Shown here: positions 11,594-23,400 of the stretch, piece after piece
Numbering within the stretch: position 1 is the stretch's first letter
Layout of the letters: every line of letters begins with the position of its first letter
Notes under the pieces: generated by a model
Databases searched by the model: none
What the model was told of the DNA's origin: nothing
The model's input: only the letters and a program-made list of their open reading frames with translations
Made by a program: the position numbers and the translations under genes
NCBI GenBank assembly: GCA_029204225.1
Contig: MU833254.1
Span: forward strand, 1 to 58,943
Direction of reading: 5' to 3'
Length of the DNA stretch: 58,943 nt
Origin: Diphasiastrum complanatum
Lineage: Eukaryota; Streptophyta; Lycopodiopsida; Lycopodiales; Lycopodiaceae

Positions 11594-14500
11594 ACGCGCT
11601 ATGGCTCCTCCTCGTGCCCATCCAGCCCGCAGGATCCACCGCTCCCCTGCTGCCACATCACCCCCACCTCCCCACCGCTGCCAGCGATGCCCTAGCCCTA
11701 GCCCTAACCCCTGCTGCCAGCGCCCCAGCTGCCAACGCAGCCCTACCCGCCAGTGAACTACCTGCCAGCGCAGCCCTAAGCGCTGATTTGGCAGCGCTGT
11801 TTGCCATGCAGGCAGCACTGCTGATGAGGTGGCAGCGCTGCCTGCCACGCAGGCAGCGCTGCCTGTTGACTTGGCGCCCTCCCTTGCCACGTCCCCTGCT
11901 GAGACGGCAGCTGATGCGGATCTTGCTGTGGCTGTTGCCTGTGTGGCAGCCGTACCTGCTGTACCTGCAACTACTGTACCGGATGTACCCGCAACTGTAC
12001 CTGCGGCTGAATCTGCGGCGGTAGTTCAATCTGCTCCTACGCTCCATGCCGGCTCTTTCTCTGAGCCCATCCTCCCCACACCGATCAGCGCTAACTCCTC
12101 ACTCCTCAAGGCACCACTACCCACAGCAAACATCCCATATACGCCCTCTAAATCCACTGAACTTTTTTCCTCCTGGCAGATTGACCAAATTAAGGCAGAT
12201 TTTTCAGTTTTTGTGGCAAGAAATCTCACCGTTGAAAGGAACGGTTGCCTCTCTGCTCAACGACAAGAATATGTTGCAGTCTAAAGTTGCATCACTCGAA
12301 CAATCCATCGGAACCAAGCAAGCTGCAGTTTCGGAGTCCACCACCAATATGCTAAGGGAGCTAGAAACCAAGATTGAGAAACAACAAGAAGAGGCCCTCT
12401 CTTGGGCATCTGTTTTGAAAAAGGGCACCAAACCAAGCGCGCTTATCTCCTCGGTTATCTCAGCCACCATATCTGAAGAGAAATCTCGAGACCAAAAAGC
12501 CCACAACATTAGAGTTCGCAGGATTCCAGATACACAGGATGCCTTGGCTGAAGCCAAACGCTTTCTCGACACCACTCTCGGGCACAGGACAGATGGACTA
12601 GGTACCGCATGGAGGACCACTCGAGATGCAGCCACACTCATTATCCGTTTCACCTCTCTAGAGGGTTGTCGAGATGCTTTGCAATGCAGAGCTAAGTTAC
12701 GTGGCACCACTATCTATATGGACGATGACCTTACATATATCCAGGTGGAGGAGAGGCGTAAGGCCTTTCAGGTAGCCCGTGAGTCTGGTAGACGAGTCAT
12801 TTACCGCGCTGGACGAGTGTGCTTTCTTGATAGCGCTCCTAGCAGCTCCCAGTGCTAGGTATTTGGGGTCCCCGGGTTCGGGAGTGCCCCGGGGCCCCAT
12901 CCACACCATCTCTGGATTGGAGTATGGAACTGCGACGTTATACACTCATCTTCCATAGCTGGCGATCTGATTGATTTCATCACTGACAGAGATCTATTGT
13001 TTTTTATGGAGACTCACGAGAGTCAGGACAGAATATTACCTATTTTTCCAGGATACAGATGGGATTCCGTATTCAGGCCTGAGACTAGATCAGCTAGTGG
13101 TCGGGGATCCGGAGGGGTTGCATGCCTATACAGAGAGTCTCTTCACTCGAGCATCGAGTTCATCAGACATGACGAGCATGCACGCTATATCTGGATTCGT
13201 ATTGTTGGACAGGACATTGGTTTGGACAGGGACCTCTTTGTGGTGGCTTGTTACTTTCCTCCAGAGTCTTCATCCTTTGCAGAGGGCACAGGTTCACCAT
13301 ACCTTGATTTGTCACCTGATATTATCAGATTTGCAGAGGGAGGGCATATTTTCCTCACTAGGGATTTTAATGCTCGAACCTCCTCACGACAGTCCGAGTT
13401 TTATGACATCACCGACCAGCTCCGCATTCATGCTCTTGACAACGACGAGGTGGGAGTTACCAGGGTTTCAGAGGACAGCTTGGGACCTATTACCCCCTAT
13501 GGTGAGCATTTGTTGCAGTTTGGAGAGGCACATGAGTTAGCCATTTACAATGGCCTAACTTGCTGGTTAGATTCCGGCAGTTATACTTGTCATCCTCATA
13601 GTGGCGGACATAGCGTTGTGGACTATCTCATGGGATCACCATCCTCCATACCTCTCATCTCTGATTTTCACATCTCCCCCACCACTCTCTCTGATCACTC
13701 TTTTCTCTCCTTTGCTATCGGCCGCCTCCCACCCCCTCAGTTATCCTCACATCCCCTGCTTACCCGGGCACCCAAGTATACATTCAGCTCTTTATACGCA
13801 CCAGTCTATCAAGAAATTCTTACCTCCCTACTCCATTCATTTCCGCACGATAGACATTGAAGACCTTGAGTCTGAACTCCTAATCCATGCTACTGACCAC
13901 CTTGCTCCCACACTAGCCACTCTCCTCAATTCCGCCGTTGTCTCTGGATTCCCTTCATCCTGGTGCACCAACATCATCCATCCTATCCATAAAAATGGTG
14001 ATCGCATGATTCCTGGTAACTATCGCACTATCATGATCGGACATGTCCTCACTAAGCTTTATGGTACCATACTCCAGTCTGCAGTAAGCTTAGAGGCGAA
14101 ATCGAGGAGATCACATGCATTGGGACAGGCAGGTTTCCGGGCTCATTACTCTACCACTGACCATATTTTCACACTTAGAGCTTTGATTGAGGAAGCTAAG
14201 CACAGGAAAGAAAGGGTTTACTGCTGTTTTGTGGACTTCAAGAAAGCCTTTGATTCTGTACAACGCTCCCTACTCATTCAAAGACTTCGGGATCTTGGTT
14301 TCTCCACGGATATTGTTCTGGCAGTGATGGCTCTTTATGAGAAGGTCTTGGGATGCTTCCGACATGGTAGTGGTATCTCTGATCACATTTGGAGCACCAT
14401 TGGGGTGAAACAGGGATGCTCTCTTTCGCCGGTTCTTGTTGGATTGTAGATTGATGAGTTAGAGCGAGCCATCTCACAGTGTGGAGGAGCTGGTTGTAGA

Positions 14501-16219
14501 CTTGGCACCATCTTGATTGCTATTCTCTTGTATGCGGATAATGTGGTACTAGTATCCATGACCAGAGAGGGATTACAGACGCAGCTAGATTGTTTACAGG
14601 GTTTCTGTACCAGATGGGGATTGGGGGTGAACACTGCGAAGACCAAGGTTATGGTCTTCAACACTTCTCGAGCCTTCATGCAGCGCCAGGAGCTCATGCT
14701 TGATGGACAGGCTTTAGAGGTAGTTTCCTCGTATACATATCTAGGGATACTCTTTTCTGGTCCTACCTTCAGCATGCGACAAGCAGCCACCACTCGACTT
14801 GGGAAGGGGCATTCCTCCCTTGTTCAGCTTGAGCGGTTCTGCTTCAGGAAGTCCATCAGAGATGCTCGCAGTAAGTGCAGACTTTTTGACACTATTATGC
14901 AGCAGAGACATGGTGTACAGGTCTGCCATCATCACACTGGGCTAGCATTTCACGATTACAGACCACCATGCTAGCTCGTATGATTCGGGCGAAGCCCTCG
15001 GTTCTGCACGAGATTCTTCTTGCAGAGTTTGTCGTTCCACCCATTCAGATAGCTGCAGCTTTCCAGCTCATCGCATATATTCAGAGAGTTCAGGATCTAC
15101 CAGATGCAAACACGAGGTATACACGGGCCTCACTTGCCTCCTCACACTTCCTTCATGACCAGGGCTACCGACTGTCGTGGTTCTCACAGGCATCCCATTA
15201 CCTCCTTGATTCATTTGGCATATCCATCACAGAGCTCCCCTCAGGCACCCACCAATATATCAGGCGCTTCTTATATAGAGCATACCACGACCGTACTTGG
15301 AGGCGACAGCTGGGGGTTAAACTCGCCTATTACTGGACTCACTTCATTGAGCTTGACATAGTAGGGTTCCCAGTTTTGCCACACTATTTGGACTCGGGAT
15401 TGTCACACAGCCTCAGAGTTACATTGGGACAGCTCCGCGTATCATCACATCAGTTGGCTATTGAGACTGGGAGATTCCAAAGTACCCTGAGAGAGGAGCG
15501 GATTTGTCAGTTTGTTCCGTGGATGAGGTGGAGTCAGAGGAGCACTTTATCTTTAGATGTCCGGTGTATTACGAGATCAGAGGGAGATATCACTGTCTGT
15601 TTCGTGATTCGCCTGTCACCCTACGCTCCCTCCTATCCTATGAGGACTCTCGATGCGCCGCACTCATGATACGAGAGATGTTTATTCTACGACAGGGCCT
15701 ATGTCAGACAACCCAACGGAGTCATATTTCTCAAGCGCAGATCACTTCTTTCTTCTCCAGGAGAAGAGGACGAGACTTAGGATCTGATGAGGATGAGGAT
15801 GATGGAGACTTACATGCCCACTAAGATCAGAGACAGTGTTCCACTCATACTCATGTTGCTACACGAGCTACCCGACTTTTCATGAGGAGACCTCATCTTC
15901 CTAGATGACGTCATCGACCACCAGCAGTCCTTCATGCTGCATCCCGTATTACATCCTTTTATAGCATCAGCGAGACAGGGTTGGATGATAGTGTCATACC
16001 GTATTCATGATAGTTAGCAGTATATATCCTCCCACATGTTTCATATACCATCGCATCCTTTTCAGTTTCAGCTTTCAGTTTCAGATCATAGCAGTTAGAT
16101 TTGTATTTCTGTTATAGTCTTGGAGACGTTTCATACGCTCCTACGGTTACCACATACTTGACATGTACATTTACTAGTCTTATATGCCTTTTGGCATGGA
16201 AAAGACATTAATAAAGCTT

Positions 16220-16285
<66 letters not shown>

Positions 16286-19200
16286 ATCTTCCGAATGGAA
16301 CCCATGCTTATATCAGACAGCAGATTTACCGGAGCTACATACGCACTATATGGTCACATCCTGATCCAGATAGGGTCAAGCTACATTATTATGGCACACA
16401 TCTTTTACGGCTGGACGTTTCGGGCTTGCCTATTCTTCCAGTTTATCTTACACAGACGCTATCTTTTGGTCTGAGATATCGTATAGGACAGCTTCGAGTC
16501 TCTTCTCATCAGCTTGCTATCGAGACAGGTAGATACACAGACACTCCCAGATTGCAGCGGATATGTCAGCTTTGTTCTCTTCAGGAGGTGGAAGATGAGT
16601 TTCATTTCATCTTTCGCTGCCCAGTATACTATGAGATTAGAGGACGATACCATTGTTTATACCGAGATATTCCCCTCACGTTGAGCTCCTTCCTCGAGTA
16701 TCCAGATGCTAGATGTGTGGGTCTTCTTTTGAGAGAGATGTATATTTTACGAGCTTCACTTCTATCTACGCTCTCAGATATGGATTCCAGTCAGGCTCAC
16801 ATTACTCAGTTCTTCCAGAAGCGAGACAGAGTGGATATTTCGGTTGCGGATTTTGACGTCCCCGTCCGAAGATCGAAGACACAGAGAGTTTCGGCTCGAT
16901 CCAGTGCTACTAGATCTTCATACGCCTCCCACCAGCCTACATCACGACCCACTACTACCATCACTCATTACTTTCAGCTTGCTCGTAGCTAGTTTCCTCC
17001 GCGGAGCAGGTGGTTAAGCTCTTGCTTTGTACCCTCACCAGCTGGTGGTCAAGCTTGGATACTTTTTCTCTTAGAGACAGAGAGATCGATATTTTAGTTT
17101 TAGTTTTACTGTCTTTTCATTGGTAAATAAGTCCTTATGCGGACAATGCTTCTCACATTTTGTACTCTCTTTTGTCTTATGTGCCCCTGGGCACCAAAAG
17201 ACGTTAATAATAATAATTCTAATTCTAATTCTTCTAATTCTCTCTCTCTCTCTCTCTGTGGAGAGGTTTTCCTCTACTCCCAGACACACGATGTCGCCTC
17301 TTTTCTTCGACTGTTTCTCCAGTGGCACTGTACTCAGCAAAGACATGGTGCCTAGGCTTATCTAGAGACACTTGGAGTGACATCTTGCGTTTGCAGATTC
17401 ACATGCTTAGCCGGATGATTCGGGCCAAGCAGTCCGTTCCTCATGAGATTATGTTAGCGGAGTTTGCTTCTCCTCCACTGATTGTCGAGGCTATTTTCAA
17501 GATTATCACGTTCATTCACAGAATCTCAGAGCTTGATTCCTCCAGATTTGTGGTAGTGGCTTTTACATCTTCTCGCACTTTGGCTGGGCAACGGGCTAAG
17601 TCTTCATGGTTTCAGTATGCTTCGGACTTTCTACATAGCTAGGGATTATCTATGTCTGACCTCCCCAATGGGACTCATGCGTTCATTCTCAAACAGATCT
17701 ACAGAGCATACATACATATTGTTTGGTCTCACCTTGATCCTTCACGGGTTAAGCTTCAGTTCTACCGCATTAACTTTCTTCACTTGGATGCTTCAGGGCT
17801 TCCAGTTAGACCGAGTTATCTCTCTCAGTCGTTGTCATTTTTTGCAGTCGCTCCCATGTGGTGACTTGGCTGCTTATACCTCACGTTTTATGGAGCTTTC
17901 CGACATATTTCTATATCTTCAAACATTCGAGGTCATTCCATGCTACATTGTTGGTCTACAAGGTGCTCTCAAGCATGATGTTTCTTCTTTTTCAACCATC
18001 TATCTTTCCCAGGCTATCTCCCGATCTTCTATCTTCTTCCTTGACATCTCGCCGTACATGCCCTTTTTCACGCCTTGTTATTGCCTCTTCTTCCACTTCT
18101 AGTCCTTCGTCATTTGCTCCTATGAGACTCCTTCCGTCTCATCGCTCAGTTTTTATTCATTGCTACTCACCTACTGAGATGTCTGAGATCCGTGAGAGGC
18201 TTTTATGTTTCAATTGTAAGACCCCCCCTTTGAGTATTCCTTGTACTAGGTTGTTATATGGTGTTGCTTTTAAACTTGCTTGGTCAACATTTTAACTATG
18301 CATGCAGTGAAAAGCATATCGTGAAATTTTATGTTTCTTCTTTGATCAGTGCCCTAACCCTGATTTCAACAAAAATGAGAGGAGACAAAGGATGGTGCAG
18401 AGGGCGCTTGTGGAATCTGTTGTAGAAGTCTTACCTCAAGGTGGAAAAGTGAGTGTACTTGGATTTCTTTCCAGTTTTAGCAACCATTATTTACGTATAG
18501 TAGAATATCAGACTAGAAGCATTGGCATTGACTTCAATAGTTACAAAGAACTTTTAAATCCTAAAACCATTTTAAATTTTGAATCTTCTAAGAATGATTG
18601 CTTGTATCTAAAATATTTGATTTTCAATCAGGTTAATGCATAAAAAATTTTGCATTTTGCCTTGCAATTTATATTTCAAAGTTTCTAAGTATCAAGCATG
18701 AAAATTTTGAGCTTTTTGTTTCATCATAAGACATCTTGATGCTCTCTATGGTTTTTGCTTAGTGTGGGGCTTGACAGTGAATATTGCGAAGACCAAGGTC
18801 ATGGTGTTTAACACTAACCGATAGCATATGAGAGATGACACATTTTATTATGATGGACAGCCGCTGGAGATTGTTACCTCATACACCTATCTAGGTGTAC
18901 TATTCACTAGTCCCTTACTCACTTTTCGCTCTACTGCTCTATCTCGAAGGGGCATGCTGCCTTGGTACATATGGAGAGAGTGTGTACTACAAACTTACCA
19001 TATTCATGATCCTGCTTCTAGAGACCACCTTTTCTCTATAGTGGTCTCACCAGTGGCTTTGCACTCGACGGAGGTTTGGTGCCCAGGGATATTTCAGGGT
19101 ACTTGGAGAGATATCACTCGCCTGCAGATCACCATGTTAGGGAGGATGATTCGTGCGAAGCCATCAGTTTCTCATGAGATTCTTTTGGTGGAGTTCGCCT

Positions 19201-20395
19201 CACTTCCCATGGTGGTAGAGGCTTTGTTTCAGAATGTTACCTTTCTACATCGACTTGAGACCATGGATACTCACAGATACGCGATGGCAGTGCTTACCTC
19301 TTCTCGAGCTATAGCTGGACAACAGGCTAGATCTTCCTGGTATGGTGATGTGGCTACCTTCTTCCAGGCATGGGGCTTCTCGATGGTGGATCTCCCACAG
19401 GGAATTCATGCATTTATCAGACAGCAGTTGTATCGTAGCTATTGCCACATAGTATGGGATCGTCCTGATCATGACAGGGTCAAGCTTACCTTTTATGGTG
19501 CACATATCTTACGCAGAGACAGTCTGGGAGTTCCTATTAGACCTTTATATCTATCTCTTCCTCTTTCTTTTGGGCTCCAATGTAGGTTGGGACAGCTACG
19601 AGTCTCTTTGCACCAGCTTGCTATTGAGACAGGCAGATATTCAGGCATTTCGAGAGAGCATTGGATCTGCCAGATATGCACATTGGGTGTAGTGGAGGAT
19701 GAGTTCCATTTTATCTTCACATGCCCTACATACTATGAGATACGTGGTCGATATCATTGTTTATATCGAGACACCCCCATTACCCTCAATACCTTTTTGG
19801 AGTATCAGGGTCCCAGATGTGTTGGCCTTTTACTAGGAGAGATGCTTACGTTGAGAGCCTCTTTGATACCTTCGGAGGATACTACTGATTATGGCCAGCA
19901 TCTTATTACTAGCTTCTTTTAGAAGCGTGAGCGCAATGACCTATCAGATGATGAGGCAGTCATACTGGTGAGGGCAAAGGCCCAGCGTACTCAGCCACCA
20001 CCTCCTGCCAGATGTACACGGGCCTCCAGAGCTACCAGAGCTCTTCAACACTAGCCACGGATCACAGCTTCTATGGGTATCAGACGAGATTGATATTTTA
20101 TTCTTCCTTTTTGCTTTCCTCAACAGAGCAGGTGGTTAAGCTCTTGCACATGGACCCTCTTTAGAGCTGGAGGTTAAGCTCTTATATGCTCCTTATGATT
20201 CTATATTTGATGTGTCTTTTGACTAGCTAGAGAGATTTATATATTGTTTTTCCACTTAGACTAGCGATTTTTATGTTGTCCGACATGGACAGTGTTCCTA
20301 CGAGATATGTACTTATTTCTTCTGTCTTATGTGCCCTTGGGCACCCAACAGACATTACTATAATTTCCTCTTCTTCTTCTTCTTCTTCTTCTTCT

Positions 20396-20450
<55 letters not shown>

Positions 20451-23400
20451 TCCAATGCCTTCCCTCCAGCGATGGCCTCACCTGTCCATCTCCCGTGCCC
20501 CCCGCCCCCCTTCTCCTCCACCATCGCCCTCCCCCTCCTCGATGGCCCGCAAAACCAGAGAGAGCCCCTGCTCCCCCCCACGCCCTCCTCCATCTCCTTC
20601 TACCCCACCCACCTCCCTCCTCCATCCCTCCACCCCGCCCCCCCTGCTACCGCCCTCCAACCTACCTCCTCCGCCCCCCACCCGTTGATGCCCTCCAATC
20701 CTTCCTCTTCCGCCCCTCCTACTGCCACCCCTCATATCTCCTCCTCCGCCCCACCTAGTGCTGCGCAGCAGTTCCACAGACCCTCTCTGATGTTGCCCAA
20801 CAGACTTCTCCTACTGCACAGCAGCAAACACCCCTTGTCGCTACGCAGCCCCCCCCCCCCCCCCCCCCCCATTCTCCTCGCCTCCCAGTCTGGCCCTCCT
20901 TCACCTCATGTCCCCTCCACTCCCCATCCCTGTCACTGCTGCCCCGGACACCCCCTTTTTATCTCTTGGATAGCTGATGGCAGAAGTAAGTCTGCCCCTC
21001 TTTCATCATTCATTTCCGCTACTCTTACAGAAGAAAAACTTCGAGATTCCAAGGCTCTCAATATTAGGGTACGAGGCATTGTTGATACCCAAAACGCCAT
21101 TGAAGAAGCGAAAAGATTTCTATCTACCACTCTAGGACACAATGCAGATGGTTTTGATATAGCATGGCGCACTAAAAAAGACACCAGTACTTTGGTCCTC
21201 CGCTTTACATCACTTAAGTACTGTTAAGAAACCTTACGGAAAAGAGCCAAGTTGAAAGACACCAAGATCTTCATGGATGATGACCTTACCTATATCCAGG
21301 TTGAAAAAAGACGTCAAGCATTCCAAACCGCCAAAGCCACCGGAAGACAAGTGATCTATCGAGATGGAGTTGTTCGGTACCTCAATGGTACTACATTCGG
21401 AAACAGCCTATAGGAAATTGGGGTCTTCGGGCATGGGAGCATCCCGGGACCCCTTCCACACCACCTGCAGTTTGGAGTATGGAACTGCAATGGCATACAC
21501 TCATCGTCCACGGCTGGAGACCATACCGACTTCATCACAGATAGAGATATACTTTTCTTTATGGAGACACACGAGAGCCCAGAGCGGGGACTACCCATAT
21601 TTGCAGGCTACAGATGGGATTCAGTTTATAGGACAAAGACTCGGTCAGCGAGTGGCAGAGGTTCGGGTGGGGTCGCATGTCTTGATCGAGAGTCATTACA
21701 GCTAGATATAGCGTTTCTCCGACATGATGTACATGCACGATACATATGGGTTCATATCACTGGACGAGCTATCGGTTTGGATAGAGATCTCTTCATTGCC
21801 GCCTGTTACTTCCCTCCAGAGTCCTCCTTGCAGACGGATCCGGCTCTCCTTATGCTGATCTCTCAACAGACATTTTCAGCTTTACAGATCGGGGTTATGT
21901 CCTTCTCATTGGCGACTTTAATGCCAGGATTGCTACCAGGCAAGTGGATTTCCATGCGGACATATTACGTACACGAGCTATTGATTGTGAGGACATTGGT
22001 ATCACCAGGGCCTCAGAGGATAGGATGGGCCCTATCACGAGCTATGGTGACTACCTTTTACAGATGGGCGAAGCCTACAAGTTGGCCATTTACAATGGCT
22101 TAGCTTGTTGGCCACACTCTAGTAGATTCACCTACCACCCACACAGTGGAGGACACAGTGTTGTCGACTATCTCATGGGGTCACCAGCTTTATCCCACTC
22201 ATGTATGATTTCCACATTCTTTTCACTACCCTCTACGATCACTCCTTCCTTTCTTTTAGCATGGGCTCCATCCCGATTTCCCACCCACCCACTATCCCAC
22301 CCATTTCTCGCGCACCCAAGTACACTTTTGATCGTCCCTACATCAAGACATACTAGGAAGCCGTCAACTCATTTCTTTGTCATTTTCCACACCACACACC
22401 ACTAGAAACACAAGCTATCTTCCTTACCACTTCACTCCATATTGCTGCATCATTTTCCTTCCCCTCTAAACCACATTGACATCCACACACTTCATCTCAC
22501 CCTATCCAACCTCTCTGGTTTGACGCCGAGTGTCGTTTCCTTCCATCTCCAAGTCACCCAAGCTAGACTTCATAACACACATCTTTTCTCCCTGCAGATC
22601 GTCGATCTTTCCATCGCACCCTCCTCTGGAAGAAACGAGTGTATGAAACCTATAACGTCCCCCAGGACTCCCAACCAAGATAGAGCTTCCTAGAACACCA
22701 AAGGGAGAATTGCAGTAGACGAAACCGTCCCAACCAAACCTAGACCATCCGATCTAGCCCCCGAGCAATCCAGGAGAAAGGCAAGCCACAGGAAGAGCGC
22801 TTCACAGACTGACAGCATAACGGCCACAGACTCTTCCATGATCCTCATAGACACTGGTGAGGGTATAACCCATAATAGTCAAGACCCATGCATAAGCAAA
22901 GTGCATGTACATCCTATCCCATACTAGGATGCAACACACATGCCTATACCGCATGCAGGTATGACCCCATGGTCCTACTCGACTATTATCCAGATTAGGC
23001 CTGGCCCCTACATCCAAGACAGGCCCTAATGGTACAAACCCCCATTAGGGCCGTAACAAAACCCCAAAAGGGAAAAGCTTAGTCGATTCCCTTTGCAGCT
23101 CCTCCACTGGTGCCTTCTAGAGGGAATTCATTCCCCGTACCCCACCTCCTCCCCTCACTGACCTTCATATCTTGACTACATACGCCACTACCTTATACAC
23201 TACTATACCCACAGACACACCCGTCTCCATTTCTCCCCGGCTGACTTCTTTCAATTTCTTCACCTCGGACATGGTCCTGACGGCCATTAAGAGACTAAAA
23301 ACCCGTCGCACCCATGATATTGATGACCTCGAATCCGAACTTTTAATCCATGCGGTAGACACACTATCACCTACCCTAGCCACTTTGCTCAATCGAGCAG

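Larger units (their letters stand above)
11594..16222 (+). mobile_element. LINE copy 2, near full length, subfamily A
   Basis: The order is (CT)n, ORF1, AP-type endonuclease, reverse transcriptase, C-terminal CCHC domain, 3' UTR hairpin, (CT)n, about 4.6 kb in all. It is the most complete member of this family in the window and lies in the sense orientation in intron 3 of the methyltransferase gene. Several stops and frameshifts show that it is not active. The 3' end is ATTAATAAAGCTTTCTT merging into the next (CT)n. Confidence 0.88.

Noticed and set aside
11453-11756. Ser/Leu-repeat and Arg/Glu-repeat ORFs over CT tracts (also at 16.2, 20.3, 27.0 and 53.2 kb)
   Set aside because: They are translations of (CT)n microsatellites. 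The host exon at 11446 and exon 3 at 52988 account for the meaningful ends of two of them.
16177-16206. LINE 3' hairpins as transcription terminators or microRNA precursors
   Set aside because: The stems are short (about 10 pairs in all), sit at the same place in each LINE copy and precede the repeat tail. A retrotransposition signal is the simpler reading.
18828-19922. 364-codon open frame as a host gene
   Set aside because: It is collinear with the C-terminal half of the LINE ORF2 seen in the other copies and is followed by the LINE 3' hairpin and tail.
20227-20777. Gly/Arg-rich and Pro-rich ORFs around 20.2-20.8 kb as novel proteins
   Set aside because: They are antisense or alternate frames of the LINE ORF1 N-terminus and its CT/TTC tract.
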